Source: Heliocidaris erythrogramma | Taxonomy: Eukaryota; Echinodermata; Echinoidea; Camarodonta; Echinometridae | Direction: 5' to 3' | Length of the DNA stretch: 64,000 nt | NCBI GenBank assembly: GCA_025617745.1 | Contig: CM046873.1 | Location: forward strand, 30,083,410-30,147,409 | Part shown: piece after piece, positions 13,801 to 24,051 of the stretch | Layout of the letters: each line of letters starts with the position of its first letter | Numbering within the stretch: the stretch's first letter is position 1 | Made by a program: the position numbers and the translations under genes | The notes under the pieces: model-generated | What the model was told of the DNA's origin: nothing | What the model saw: the letters and a program-made list of their open reading frames with translations, nothing else | Databases searched by the model: none

Positions 13801-16800
13801 ACTTTAAACGAAAGCTAAATTCTGTGACTGCCTACAATTTCTCTGTGTACACAAATTTCGTCAATGACAGGGACTATTTGGAATGTCATAGTGTTGTGGA
13901 ATGTGCATTTTATTTCAAAATCTTAGAAAAAACTATTTGAACATTTTAAAACAAGGTATGTGTGTTTTTTCAGAAGAGAAATTTGCCTATTTTGGATTGC
14001 TGTGAATTTGAATTACCATTGAAGAAATAGATGCAGCTTTTTGTAATTACCTGCAAATGTATCCTTTCTATATAAAATGAGTAATTCGTTCAGATCGGTG
14101 AATGTTTCGGTGAATGTTTCTACTGTTTTGGTGAACAGTGCTTTATGTGACAGTGTGGTAAAGCATTGTAAATGGTAAATGGTTCTGCAATCGTAAAAAT
14201 ACAGTTTTTATTATTTTTGAATTATTGGTTGTCATTTTTAATTGGAGGGTCACATTCATTCATAAATATCAACTCTGGAAAAAAAAGCGTAATCTTCACT
14301 GCTTTGGCAAGATGCTTTTGAGGTATAAAACAGACCTGCCATAAAGGAGAACATACTATGTGTGCCCAAATCAGATGCCCTTTTTAATTGGTATGAAATC
14401 ACTGCTAAAGATCACTTCTAAGGATCACTTCTTTTGGTAGCTCATAAGTGGTTCAGGGATGAAATGCTCAACTCTTTACTTGCCTTGGGCAGACTAAAGG
14501 CACAAATAGTAGAATGCCGCAGTCGACTTTTGTCACAAATACGGTAAACTCCAAACTCCAAACAACGTACCAGTTCAGGATCTTAATAATCCATAGCGAA
14601 TAAAGAGTTAAGATGCTTACGATGGAATGAAGTTAAGTGTCTCTCTGTATGATTTTTGGAACCACTTAGGACCAAATCCACAACCAAATCCACAACCAGA
14701 AAGACCGACTATGACTCTGGAGCTTCAAGCGAAGCCTGGAAACGTTTCGCTAACGCCAAGAGCATATCGTCAGAACAGTTTTTCAGCCAGGAATCCAAGG
14801 ATTCTGATGTAAGCATACTCTGTAATTTATTCATCATGCAAAAAAAAAAAAGGAAAAAGAGAAAAAGAAAAAAGAGAGAATGTGACATTTTATGGTAACT
14901 TCACTTTTCTATAAACCTCACACTTATAATTTTACTGTTGTGGTCTAGTAGTTTGAGCACTGTTCTCTTTAGGCTCTTGGTTCAAGTCCCTGCTGCGGAA
15001 GAAATTGGACATAGGGCAATCCAGCCTCGATGTTTGAGTTCTGTTTTTTCTTATGATTTGTGCTATTTATTTTTAAATTCTGAGAATGCTTTGCTTGTAT
15101 TTTCTGCTTTCAGTTAAAGTAACTCGACATCAAGGTTGGATTGTTTTGAAATGTTGATGGTTTTTCCATTGTTCTTATTATGAGAATGAATTACTTAGCA
15201 AATATTTTTATATCGCTTTTTTATCACATACACAAATCAAAGAAGGCTCAGCAAAATCATGTTTTATCTAATATTGACTTACTTGTTATCAGGTCAGTGG
15301 ATTACCCATTTGTGAAGCAATGATTGTCATAATGTCAACAGACTATGAAATAGCAGTTTGAGTTGCGATCATGCTTCTGTGTCAATGCTAAGTCTCAATA
15401 TCATTACTATCAAACCAGAAATATTTGCGTGCTTGGAACTTCTGCAAAGTTTTCCAATGGTTGAGATTCAGGAAGTTTCCTGGCTCAAATTTTTAAAAAT
15501 TTTAGATGAACCACAGATGAAACATTTGAAATTCACAATTGTTTCCTGCCATGGCTGTCATTAGTGGTTTGCGTAAGTTTCAGGTGACACACTAGTTAGC
15601 AGACCATTTTGGCCTGTCAGAGGGACTTGAAGGTCAAATCAAAGCGCGTAACTGAATCGGCCCTAAGATTTGCTATTTTGAGAGGGCCATTAGTAGTTAG
15701 TTTGGCATCACAGCAAAATGTTGTGTGACCTCTACATAATTTATGGCATACAAAGGATTCATGATATTCACTGCAATTAAAATAGACAAGCTAATCAACA
15801 AGCATGGTAGTCAACTGTTTCAGTAAGCCTTTGAGGAGCTATTTTACTTTCAAAATAATATTTCATTTTGAAAAACTAGTCAGTGCTTCTCACTTCTCCT
15901 GCATCATGTTTGCACAATTGCACAAACTAAAATCGTGATATTCAGCAAAACCTCTGGTACTGTATATTGCATCATCTCGATGACTGCTGTTTTCTAGATC
16001 TCTAGATTTTCTCCAGTCACTCTGACTCCCAATTATACATGTAATAGTACACTATTCTTTGTTTTCATTCCAGAATTTGGCATATATTTTTTTTTTCCCG
16101 CTACACACAAACAAGATGGAAATATTGTATCATAGACGAGAGAGAAGTGATACTTACATAATAAGTACAGAATTCATGTGGTACAATTGCCTTTTAATAT
16201 TATGTTTGCGTGTGTATGCTTGTGATCACTTCACCAATATATCTTGGATGATGTAAAGTAGTGTCACCAATGATTACTTCTTTGCATTTCCTTCCCATAT
16301 GATATCGAGTCGGTTCTTAAAGGCCAAGTCCACCCTAACAAATAGTTGATTTGAATAAATAGAGAAAAATCCAACAAGCATAACACTGAAAATTTCATCA
16401 AAATAGGATGTAAAATAAGAAAGTTATGGTATTTTAAAATTTCGCTTAATTTCGCAAAACAGTTGTATGCACATCCTGCTCAGTATGCAAATGAGGGAAC
16501 CAGTGACGTCACCCACTCACTATTTCTTTTGTATTTTATTACATGAAATACGAAATATTTTAATTTTTCCTTGTTATAATGTGAAACAAGGTCTGATTCC
16601 TCGCTGAACATGTGTAATTGCCATTGTTGCAACCTATACGCAATTCAATGAGAGCTTCCTAATTGTGAAATCTGCAGAAATTAAAATATTCTATATTTCA
16701 CATAATAAAATACAAAAGAAATAGTGAGTGGGTGACGTCACTGGTTCCCTCATTTGCATACTGAGCAGGATGTACATATAACTGTTTTGCGAAATTAAGC

Positions 16801-18502
16801 GAAACTTTAAAATACCATAACTTTCTTATTTTACATCCTATTTTGATGAAATTTTCAGTGTTATGCTTGTTGGATTTTCCCCTATTTATTCAAATCAACT
16901 TTTTGTTAGGGTGGACTTGGCCTTTAAAGGAGAAATGTTAAAGCCACAATCATAGCAATGACATTTTGAGCAAAATCTGATAAAGAATAAAGTTATGAAT
17001 ATCTGAAGTTGTTATCAATCAAACACAAACTGGCAACCCTTGGATGTATCTGTTGAGGTCCTCTTCCATTTGCTCTGTAGTACATAAAATCATGAAATTC
17101 TAATTTTTCCAAAGAAAATATTTAATCATACATGCAACCTAGATATAATCATTGTACATATTTATTTAAACAAAACCTGTATGAAGCAAGCTGAATGTAT
17201 TCCTTCATCAACAACTAAGAAAAAAATTTATGAAATTTTCTTCACTGACCAAACGGGAGAGGAGTTGACAATTTGTGTTTGATTGATTACAAATTCATAA
17301 CTTTCTTATTTCTTGTCGGATTTCGCTCAAACTGTCACTGAACTGTTTCTCTCATTTTTCTGCTCTCATTCAAATCAACTAAATACCAGTGTGGTCTTTC
17401 CCGTTAACATGTCTTTGTTCTCATTACATCGGTTATGAGAAATAAATCTTAGCGGTATAAAACAGAATATTTTGATATTGGAGCTCTTGTGGGTTTTTCT
17501 ATAGAAAATGTAAGATTTCAAAGCGGTAGTTTTCGTATTTTTTTTTTATTTCTAGAGCTTTTTCAGCTGTCCATAACTTTTAATAGAACTTTTAATATTC
17601 ACTGGAAAAATGGGAAATTTCACCAAATTGTAAAGGACAGCGATTTTCAGGCAAGAAACTTTTGTGAATCACGAAAATTCATGTTGCATCAGTTAAGATT
17701 CAATTATTTTGTCGACGCGAAAAAATTTCTGGTTTTCCAGTAGTGCATTCTCTGATCCTTTCTCCTTGCAGCATGAGAACCAGCAACGGTCTGCCCGGTT
17801 CGCGAACGCGCAATCCATATCAAGCGACGAGTACTTCGGGAGGACAACGACGAGGGGTTCCACCGGAGCTGATCTGGGGGCCATAAAGGACGGCATGAAG
17901 GACGGCGTCAACCAGGTCGCCGGCAAGCTCTCCCGCATGGCCAACGGACTCGTCAACTCTATACAGGTCAGTTCTTAAGCCATTGTCTACGGGAACAGGG
18001 TGATCCCTGTATTAAGCCTATGGGAATGAGAGAATTCAGTGGCCAATGGCTTATGGGTATGTTTCTTTCGCTCTTCGTATATTTTCTTTTTCACACCTAA
18101 CCAGAATGATATTAAGCTGTTATTTGCCATTAGGATGGCGAGCACTTGTCAAGGGCCAGGCTCGACAAGTGGTGTACAGAGTCGTAAGGCGTCAAACTCG
18201 GTTGACTTGAAATACCTCAGTTAAAGTAGAATTATTTGACTTGAAATTTGGCCAATCCTTGGAATTCTGAATAATGAGCTCTGAAGGGTAGATCATAATG
18301 TCGAGTTGTCCAAGTTTTCTTTGACATGACCTTTGCCAAACTCTCAAATTTGAAACTTAGAAATGAAAATGATATCTTAATTACACCTGTGTATTTTGTT
18401 AACATTGCTAACATGCCAAAAGATTTGTTTACAAATTAAAAACGTTGCTAACATTACTTTGTTTTATCATTTGTTTGTTTTCAGGATCATTACGGTTATT
18501 GA
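4639..18502 (+). CDS. arfgap2/3: ArfGAP2/3 (ADP-ribosylation factor GTPase-activating protein 2/3), C-terminal part, 9 exons
   Basis: Coding exons are 4639-4807, 7910-8040, 8741-8901, 9442-9570, 10503-10655, 11255-11392, 14670-14808, 17772-17966 and 18485-18502; together 1233 nt, 410 residues plus TGA, with every junction in phase. ArfGAP2/3 activates GTP hydrolysis on Arf1 at the Golgi and binds COPI coatomer. Seen here: an acidic DFFEEH segment, a basic KKG-rich stretch with LGAQKV, the conserved MASMRLAY and ERLGMG segments, two ISS motifs of the Glo3 type (KSISSEQFF and QSISSDEYFG), a probable amphipathic helix ending MANGLVNSIQ, and a DHYGY end. The order matches the vertebrate ArfGAP2/3 family. 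The catalytic zinc-finger domain (about 120 residues) is missing and should lie upstream of the window. Whether it is closer to ArfGAP2 or ArfGAP3 cannot be decided; invertebrates usually have one copy. Confidence 0.93.
4821..6759. mobile_element. Non-autonomous DNA transposon with perfect 27-bp inverted ends, split by a second element
   Basis: The left end 4821-4847 and the right end 6733-6759 are exact reverse complements (outer bases TGTGACCAGGCACC). Both outer flanks read ATTT or similar, so a short target duplication is possible. It starts 13 bp after the donor-side exon end at 4807. A pogo-like element (4932-6243) sits inside it. No transposase was recognised. Confidence 0.8.
4932..6243. 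mobile_element. Pogo/Tc1-mariner-type MITE, 1.3 kb, TA target site
   Basis: The inverted ends begin CAGTCAAACCTGTC and finish GACAGGTTTGACTG, each flanked by TA, as in Tc1/mariner and pogo elements. Subterminal copies of GTGGCCGCTATAGACAGG occur several times at both ends and may be transposase-binding sites. ORFs at 5470-5816 look like low-complexity reading of AT-rich DNA, not a transposase. Confidence 0.85.
6893..7284. mobile_element. MITE with GTTGCCACA ends
   Basis: About 390 bp. It begins GTTGCCACAGCTA and ends TAGATGTGGCAAC, with repeated ATTATGCTA/ATTATGCCA blocks inside. Two similar segments holding A-runs (7031-7043 and 7097-7112) follow each other. No coding capacity. Confidence 0.75.
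7340..7840 (+). repeat. Three tandem units of about 178 bp homologous to the exon at 4639-4807
   Basis: Segments 7413-7487, 7591-7672 and 7771-7838 align with the end of the exon at 4771-4830, including the GTGATCAAGA block, the GCAGCATC/TCAGTCAAACATGG block and the start of the intron. Each unit also has a GGATGGATGGGTAGG-like stretch. They look like decayed tandem duplicates of an exon edge, now intronic. Confidence 0.65.
7910..8040 (+). CDS. arfgap2/3: ArfGAP2/3 exon
   Basis: The acceptor is ctttacag and the donor is GGG|gtaaga. The first two bases complete an Ala codon with the previous exon. It encodes a run of five Glu, a Ser/Thr-rich linker, and the basic segment IGQRKPASAKKG, which matches the coatomer-binding basic region of the family. 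It ends in phase 0. Confidence 0.92.
8459..8708 (+). repeat. GAT/GGT microsatellite
   Basis: About 250 bp of GATGGT-type repeats in the intron just before the exon at 8741. The Asp/Gly-rich ORF over it is a repeat artefact. Its closeness to the acceptor means length changes could affect splicing. Confidence 0.9.
8741..8901 (+). CDS. arfgap2/3: ArfGAP2/3 exon
   Basis: The acceptor is cccatcag and the donor is AT|gtgagt. It encodes LGVKKGKGLGAQKV and a predicted charged helix rich in Glu, Gln and Lys. It leaves two bases that make ATG with the next exon. A GAT/GGT microsatellite ends about 35 bp before its acceptor. Confidence 0.93.
9442..9570 (+). CDS. arfgap2/3: ArfGAP2/3 exon
   Basis: The acceptor is gtttttag and the donor is AGAGG|gtaagt. 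It encodes ASMRLAYKDM, a Lys/Glu-rich helix, and MERLGMGYTGRG, which are among the most conserved segments of ArfGAP2/3. A similar-looking ORF at 9219-9485 reads mostly intron. Confidence 0.94.
9970..10113. mobile_element. Short MITE, family A copy 2
   Basis: It shares ATCAAGTGTTTTGTCA, CTGTTATAAGCTCCTG, GATTGGCTGAGAGCAAAT and CACTTGATGAAAC with copies 1 and 3. It lies about 100 bp from copy 3 in the same intron and orientation. Confidence 0.8.
10210..10353. mobile_element. Short MITE, family A copy 3
   Basis: The best preserved copy: it begins AGCGTTTCATCAAGTG and ends CACTTGATGAAACGCTCCC, with about 45 bp of inverted arm each side. Confidence 0.85.
10503..10655 (+). CDS. arfgap2/3: ArfGAP2/3 exon
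   Basis: The acceptor is caacacag and the donor is TCAAG|gtatgc. It encodes VSHSAMNDMQTIEQ, matching the conserved SHS-x-MxxIEQ segment, then a Gly/Ser-rich stretch with RDFFDEY and six serines. Its second half has a decayed tandem copy in the next intron (10858-10916). Confidence 0.93.
10735..11165 (+). repeat. Tandem repeat of about 75-100 bp in ArfGAP intron
   Basis: Roughly four units share AAGGGGTGTTGCTGAA, TGCATGTATTGAGA-like and ATATGCACACATGGG-like blocks. The ghost exon sits within the same repeated region, so the array seems to have grown together with the exon duplication. Confidence 0.6.
10858..10916 (+). pseudogene. arfgap2/3: Ghost copy of the ArfGAP exon at 10503-10655 (3' half)
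   Basis: The segment after an AG at 10856-10857 aligns with the exon end: AGATTTTTCGATGAATAC against AGATTTCTTTGACGAATAC, and both end in TCATCATCAAG. The following intron sequence is also shared (GTAGTTTAGAAGGTGTGAATG-like). The copy has GC instead of GT at the donor. At 59 nt it would break the frame if spliced in, so it is probably a relic. Confidence 0.65.
11255..11392 (+). CDS. arfgap2/3: ArfGAP2/3 exon
   Basis: The acceptor is ctttgcag and the donor is TCCAA|gtaatt. It encodes SSSTSFWSDDKDEEK, then a Trp-Asp acidic stretch and SSYDSIAPLES. Phase 2 on both sides fits its neighbours. The Trp-containing acidic linker matches the equivalent region in vertebrate ArfGAP2 in composition rather than in detail. 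Confidence 0.9.
11890..12548 (-). pseudogene. Penelope-like retroelement fragment with GIY-YIG endonuclease
   Basis: Read from 12548 down, the ORF gives YLKLPWRGKASQKFEKLV, then IYEFKRRFEARYIGRTTQRL and NQHVPSSI. This is the end of the Penelope-like reverse transcriptase linker plus the GIY-YIG domain. The ORF stops at about 12120, but in shifted frames it continues with YLRMLETTYIQHTDPVLCEH, the usual Penelope C-terminus, to about 11890. The reverse transcriptase palm is absent, so this is a truncated, frameshifted relic in an ArfGAP intron, antisense to the gene. The overlapping + strand ORF at 12147-12542 is a shadow. Confidence 0.85.
12550..13300. other. Intron DNA: CT-rich stretch, poly-C and AT repeat, no gene
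   Basis: 12550-12720 is pyrimidine-rich on the + strand with a C run near 12690. An AT repeat lies near 12858-12872. Short ORFs here have low-complexity composition. Nothing else recognised. Confidence 0.7.
13304..13604. mobile_element. MITE with CTGCCAACCCTG ends, possibly nested
   Basis: The left part ACTGCCAACCCTGCAAATGT is matched inverted by ACATTTGCAGGGTTGGCAG at the right. An inner pair, CCTGCCAACTGTCCCTATTT against AGGGTTGGCAGG, suggests a second related copy inside. The block GTCCCTATTT recurs four times. Confidence 0.7.
14670..14808 (+). CDS. arfgap2/3: ArfGAP2/3 exon with first ISS motif
   Basis: The acceptor is ccacttag and the donor is GAT|gtaagc. It encodes a doubled TKST segment, then SSEAWKRFANAKSISSEQFF. 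The last part is an ISS element of the Glo3 regulatory motif typical of ArfGAP2/3. It ends in phase 0. Confidence 0.93.
14938..15080 (+). repeat. tRNA-headed SINE
   Basis: GTGGTCTAGTAGTTTGAGCA resembles a pol III A box, and GGTTCAAGTCC about 30 bp downstream is a B box. No clean cloverleaf is seen. It lies just after the exon at 14670-14808. Confidence 0.55.
15100..16310. other. ArfGAP intron, nothing recognised
   Basis: AT-rich unique-looking sequence with only short ORFs. No exon signature, repeat or RNA gene was found by eye. Confidence 0.6.
16321..16923. mobile_element. Palindromic MITE with TTAA target duplication, carries TGACGTCA twice
   Basis: It begins AGGCCAAGTCCACCCTAACA and ends with its reverse complement, and is flanked by TTAA at 16317-16320 and 16924-16927, as for piggyBac-type elements. 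Arms of about 225 bp pair almost completely. Both arms carry the octamer TGACGTCA (16504-16511 and 16733-16740). No coding capacity. Confidence 0.88.
16928..17405. mobile_element. Probable second MITE next to the TTAA element
   Basis: It starts AAGGAGAAATGTTAAAGCCA and ends in a partly inverted CAGTGTGGTCTTTCCCGTT. An internal block (CACAAACTGGCAACCC to ATTTTCC) recurs in similar form at 62118-62215. The arms are weakly paired, so the ends are uncertain. Confidence 0.5.
17772..17966 (+). CDS. arfgap2/3: ArfGAP2/3 exon with second ISS motif and C-terminal helix
   Basis: The acceptor is ccttgcag and the donor is CAG|gtcagt. It encodes SARFANAQSISSDEYFG, then a Gly/Thr linker, and a helix (KDGMKDGVNQVAGKLSRMA) that matches the family's C-terminal amphipathic segment. 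GC content is higher than in the surrounding intron, as expected for real coding sequence. Confidence 0.95.
18485..18502 (+). CDS. arfgap2/3: ArfGAP2/3 last coding exon and stop
   Basis: The acceptor is tgttttcag. It encodes DHYGY then TGA. Vertebrate ArfGAP2 ends in a very similar Asp-Arg-Tyr-Gly segment, so this short final exon is well supported. Confidence 0.9.
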   Translation, partial: DHYGY

Positions 18503-18840
18503 TGAAAGCATGTCTAGTATATCCCATCCAAGTGTCTTTTACAAGTCTCCAAGAGCCGCTGAGAAGTAAAGTTGGATCATGAGAAGTACCCAATCCACGT
18601 CGGGACACATGCAAGTGGCCAGACTCTCAAACCCTGCAGTTTTCAGATAATTTCAAAAATACTTTTTCAGGGCACATGGAACAAGCCAAACCAAGCAATC
18701 AAGCAGTTTTCCAGATATTTTGACGTGCTTCAGCAAAGACAAACTTGTTTGAGTCTTCAAAAAATGTGTTCTGCATGTAGTTCGCTGGATTCCCTTGTCA
18801 CATGAGTTTTGATAACCCTAGCCATGACATCATGTTCTGA

Positions 18841-18891
18841 GAGCCAGAAGGGCATTAACTGTGCTTTTTTTTGTTAATGCCCTTCTGGCTC
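18841..18891. repeat. Hairpin 1 after ArfGAP stop
   Basis: The 19-bp arm GAGCCAGAAGGGCATTAAC pairs perfectly with its complement at 18873-18891 across a 13-nt T-rich loop. The arm shares its first 12 bases and its TTAAC end with hairpin 2. Confidence 0.9.
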
Positions 18892-18948
18892 TGGCTTTCA
18901 AGCAGACAATGTGAATATTCTAAATCAAACTAACTTGTTCAAAAGAAA

Positions 18949-19033
18949 TATCGTCTGTTTGGAGCCAGAAGGGACGTTAACCGTGTACAAAAGATAGGAG
19001 TTAACGCCCTTCTGGCTCCAAACAGACGATATG
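18949..19033. repeat. Hairpin 2 after ArfGAP stop
   Basis: Arms of about 33 bp pair with a single bulged A: ATATCGTCTGTTTGGAGCCA continues to AGAAGGG(A)CGTTAAC, and the complement ends CCAAACAGACGATAT. The loop is about 18 nt. Likely a tiny MITE or a small-RNA precursor. Confidence 0.9.
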
Positions 19034-22000
19034 TGGTAGACTCTCTGTAGAAAACTGTTGATAACAGGATCTATTCGTGTATGGTATCCTTTAAATTTTT
19101 TTCCCCTATTTTTGATAGTTATTTATTCAATTCATTTTAGGGTAGCTAATATTCTTCAAAATCCTTTGAATTTTTCATATTTATGTCCTTTTCAAATCAT
19201 GGTGGAGGGAATTCATTAACATCTTCTCATTTTTAATAGGACACCCATTGATGAATTTAATTTACAGACATGTCTTGAATGAAGTTGGAATACTGTCACC
19301 GTAATCTTCCATGTGATCTGTGATAGTAAATTGTAGATAAAATGCAGATTGGCATTGGTTATCCTGATGATCAATTAGTCTGGAAGATCACTTTTTCTTA
19401 AGGTATCACTCCGTTTGTATTATAAACACAACAGCAAACACTTTGCAAATATTACCGTGACATATTACATAACCCGAACATGATTTCTATAAAAATGTAT
19501 AACTTTGGGTGTTCGTAATGCATTCAAATTTTAATGCTTACCTCTTTGCCAAACTCCTAGTAACAAATTATTACATCCACCTGTTACAAGTCATTGTATT
19601 TCAGTAGTCAGAATGCAGATTGCATACATTAAGTGTTGCTAGGTTGGGCGATCCAAAATGTTTGTCCAACCTAACAATGCCTAATGTATGCAATTCACAT
19701 TTTGACTATTGAAAAAGAATAGGGTTTTACAGGTGAATGTAATAGTTTGTCACTAGGCAAACGTGTATAAATTTGAATACATTACAAAAATGGATTATTG
19801 CCCACGAATTGATTTCTTGGAAGTCTGGATATCCTTGCGTTAAAGTTATTGCAGAGTATTGGTATTAAGGCGAATAATATCCGTTTATTAAAGTTGCCTT
19901 GTTTAATACAAGTAGATGCTATGTAATTTAGGAAGGATTGGTTCTGAAATGATCTCATATTTCAAATGTGATAAGTAATTTATAACCTTTTTAATTGGCC
20001 ATTATTATTTTACACACCAGTACATTCACAACAGTGTATTTTTTTATTCTGGGCAAGATTTAATGATTCTGTTTCGTAAGTATACCTGATAGCCTCGTGA
20101 AACAAGGATTGCCTAATTTTTTGCAGGATCAACCAGTCAGAATAAATGTAAGACTATTCCTGCCCAGTTACTCAACTCTACCTTTAAAGCTTGTGTACTA
20201 TTGGAACACGAATAATGACAGTAATATATGATACAATTATTGCACTATGATATTAAAGACACTTTGAATCTTCGGTTTTTTTATTGTATGTTTGTAAATA
20301 TATATCGTCAGAAACTTTATTATTACATGTAGTATAGATTGTATCTTTAATAGCAATGTCGTATTTTACAGATGTTGCAGCATATGGCGCTCATTAATCC
20401 CACTATATGAAATCTTGCTGATGCTTCTTGGCAGGTCACAGATGTGATTTGATTGAATGGCAAAACTAAGATAGCTGACGTTTTTCCAAAATTCTGTTAT
20501 TGCTTTGTTTTCAAGGAGAGGAAAGTCTATTTATCTGATCATTAATGTATTGTACATGGGGTTTATTTACCATTTATGTTTTCATTATTCAGAGTTTATG
20601 TTAGAATGTGGCAATCTGACGTGTGTAGAAAAATATTCATATGATACTCTTGAAGGTCCAGTTACTAATATAACAGGGTTCGTTTTAGCTTCATGTCTCT
20701 GTCAATGGCCCATATACTGCAAAAAATAGCATTGTATTCATGTTGCTAACAAATTGGAAGTTAAGTTGGAGGTTTTATAAGTGTGGAGCTCCTTTAAATG
20801 TAATGAAGTAAAAGCCTGTTCCATGTATTATTTTTTCATCACATCCTCAAATTGGCAACGTCAGGCAATTTAAGTCCTTATAATGTAAAATACTTTACAC
20901 CCCTTCAATAAATTTTAAGACCAGGTGCAACATGGAATTCTTGTCATTTTGAGGAATGCAGCCAATATTTCTTTGAAGTTTTCAACATTAGTGATATGTT
21001 TTATTCTAGATAATATTAGAGACAAGTTTAAAATTTCAGCCTGTATTTCTGTATTTTGGGAAAATGGTATGAAGTGCATTTCAGTTTTGTTTGGGTGTGG
21101 GTCAATAATTGTTTCACTGAAAGTAAATATTTCATGGAATATTTCTTTTTTATATATTTCCTTTGAGATTATTATTTTCTCTTGGCAATGGTTCTGGTGT
21201 TTTTTTTGATCTCCAAAACCCTATGAATTAGGCAACAAAAAGCTGACTGTTATTACATATATGTGCTTCCATTTTGAAGAGTAATTCTGAAAATTGTATT
21301 GTCTTAATGATAGGAGGAAATGAAAATGATTTGCTGAACAAACGCATGTTAGAGCAAGAGCAGTGCTACGCATACAAAATAAGGAGTGATGAAACTAACC
21401 AAAGACACCTCCCCGTCAAAAACAAAACAAACATAAAAAAAGGGAATCGCAATGAAGTAATGTTAGGTCATCTGTTTTGCTAATTCGCAACAATCCAAGT
21501 TTGACTATGACTCGTATAAAAGATGATGGACGCTCAATTTAGAATGAATCGACATCTTTTATAATTAATTTTAATTCGTTCTTGTACTGCTTAATTTTTT
21601 GTGATACCAATATTTCTTGTAGAATGTAATTCCTTTATGCACTTATTTGTATTTTTGGGAGATATTCCTTTGATAGGTTTAAGGTCACAGTAACAAATTG
21701 CAATTGATGATTTTGTTTTGTCTTACGAGTTATTACACATATAAGTGCCTTTATATCATTGTGATATTATCAACTGTGCATGATATGTGTATTAAAACCT
21801 TTTGTTACATTCCGCTTCCATGTTAAATTATCATCTTCGCCAAAGTTCAGTAATTGAATGCTTTTAGGGAGGAACTTGTGTATTAAAGATAAATTTTTGT
21901 AATACCTTAAATGCAACGTTATACACAGCATTAAATGGAAAGTCATTAGCCTTTTGCATCCTATTGTAATGCATATGCTTTAAAGTCTGTTGATCTTTGT

Positions 22001-22700
22001 TATATACTGCTTGTAAAGAAACGATACTCAAAACTGGAACGTGAATATCATTTTGAAAATATTGTCTGTATTTGAGTTTGTAATGTCAACAGAAATAATG
22101 CACAAGTGTAATGCTATTGCCTAATTTACTCATGATAATTTGCTCTTCATTATATTTGTTTGTTTTTGCTTTCGTTCTCGCCTGCCAAGTCGTGTACCAC
22201 ATATTGCCACATTCTGTCAGTTTACCGACTTAAAAGATTTAAATTCTGTTATTTTATTTCCATTCATTTTGAGTATCCTCAGAAAACATTTCTAAAGGTA
22301 ATATGGATATGTGCTCTTTTAACATCATTCATTTGTACAGTAATCCAGTTAAAAAATTATTTTCCTTTGTCTGTTATTTTATTAATAATATGTAGTCCTT
22401 CAATTTTCCTGTCATATCCTTACATTTTGACATAAATTATTCAACTCATAACGAAATGAATAAAATGCGTTGTGATGTATTACAAGCACTTGCCCTGGGG
22501 ATTTGACAGATTGCAAATAAACACTCGTTTTCCCGATAACCATGGTAACCAGAAGATGCAGTTTTGAAATTAATCTGGAGTATAAATGAAGTAAAATCAT
22601 TAACATTATTCGTCACTGGTATTACACGGACTGCATTCGAATGTAACAAACATCTCTGTAAATAAAACCAAAAATCAGATGTAACGTATTGTGTGTCTTA

Positions 22701-23624
22701 TATTTGTGTATATCATTGCAATGCTAGCCTCTATTTGTATTTTCATGCTAATGGTTTTCATATTAGTACGATTCTGTGAAACATTTCGGGTACAATATAT
22801 TTTTTTTAAATTGTAATTTTTTACCCCCAAAATGAAAAAAAAAATCACTTGATAAGACCATTGAGTAAAGTGTCTTTTCAGTATCACTACACAATGACCA
22901 CTCAACAAATTTTCACCAATCAGAAGTTAAGTCAGCAGGCTAGAATTTTTCTTTTTTTTTTTTTTTTGGTCACTAAAGTAACATTCAGAATAAGATATTT
23001 TGAATGGGGCACATTTCATGACATCGCCAAAAACAAGGATCTAACTTTAGGGTTAGATAGACGTTTCGGTTACTGGGGGGGGGGGGGGCAAAAGTCAAAA
23101 ATCTCTGACGAGAGGGAGAGAGAGAGAGAGAGGTTATCACAATTTTAGGTGCTTTTTTATTCAAACATTCTCTTACAATTTTTCTTATTATTTCAGGTGC
23201 CTTCTTTGGTCTGAATTATTGTTGCAGGAGAAGGGGAAGGGGAGGCAATAAAAAATCAGAAGGCACTTTTATGCGTGAATCTTTCTATTACACTGGGATT
23301 TGCAGGGGCATGGGGGCACAAGGAAAAAGAAACCAAAAAAAAATAAGTCGGCACCTGAAGAAAGGGGCACCTTTTTGGAGATGTGGACAAAATATAGGCC
23401 ACTTGGGTTTCAAAGGGGAAGGGGGTGGACCGGTCCCCCCCCCCCCCCCCCTTTCTCTAGAAGGGGAGGAGGCAGTGCTCTTTCTTTTGTTTAATGTTTA
23501 CCCTCTGATGGGTGGGCCGATCCCAGTGTCCTGATCCGGATTTGAGACGTGCAATGACCGTGATGTGAATGTGTGACGTCACAGATGATAATTTATGTAG
23601 AGGAAGTTTGTCCGATGATTATGC
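22701..23624. other. Intergenic DNA, simple repeats only
   Basis: It contains G runs (near 23077), a GA repeat (near 23107-23131) and a C run (near 23437-23450). Short ORFs across these are artefacts. TGACGTCA occurs at 23574-23581. A 70-bp block here (23531-23600) recurs, diverged, at 25575-25645. Confidence 0.6.
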
Positions 23625-23628
23625 TTAA

Positions 23629-24051
23629 AGACCTCAGCCTGACCCAAAACAACCATATATTGACGTAAAGCTTAGTAAACAGAATATAATTACCCTGGTT
23701 ATTCATAAATTTTCGTCTCCGTTTATCCATAAAAAAATAAAAAAGATAATTTTTTTGGTCCGCCCCCTCCCTATGGCGTAACACTGCAGGGGGTCGCTAG
23801 ACGTGTGACGATATGTCATGTATACAGCTCCGAGTGCGTCTACACGATATGTCGTCATCAAATTTTCACCCCCCGCAAAGTAGCGTTCCTCAGAGACGGG
23901 GCCCAAACACCGGGGCTCAACATTCGGGACGCTGTTACTCATTCCACAGGAAACGGAATCTCATGAAGTTGGTTTCAATTTGTTCAGAAAATATATAGCT
24001 CCCCGTGGATGAATAAAGGGTATATTTCAAAATTCGGTCAGGCTGAGGTCT
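23629..24051. mobile_element. MITE with TTAA target site and AGACCTCAGCCTGACC ends
   Basis: Left end AGACCTCAGCCTGACC and right end GGTCAGGCTGAGGTCT are flanked by TTAA at 23625-23628 and 24052-24055. The same end recurs at about 24699-24717, suggesting a second related element or a partial copy covering 24056-24717. Confidence 0.8.

Larger units (their letters stand above)
18503..22700 (+). other. arfgap2/3: 3' UTR and downstream flank of ArfGAP2/3
   Basis: No ORF of note and no clear mobile element for 4 kb, so this is probably a long AT-rich 3' UTR plus flank. Candidate AATAAA signals are at 20907, 22459 and 22661; the transcript end cannot be decided from sequence. Two strong hairpins lie at 18841-18891 and 18949-19033. 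A repeat around 19612-19705 is also inverted (CAGAATGCAGATTGCATACA against TGTATGCAATTCACATTTTG). Confidence 0.5.
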
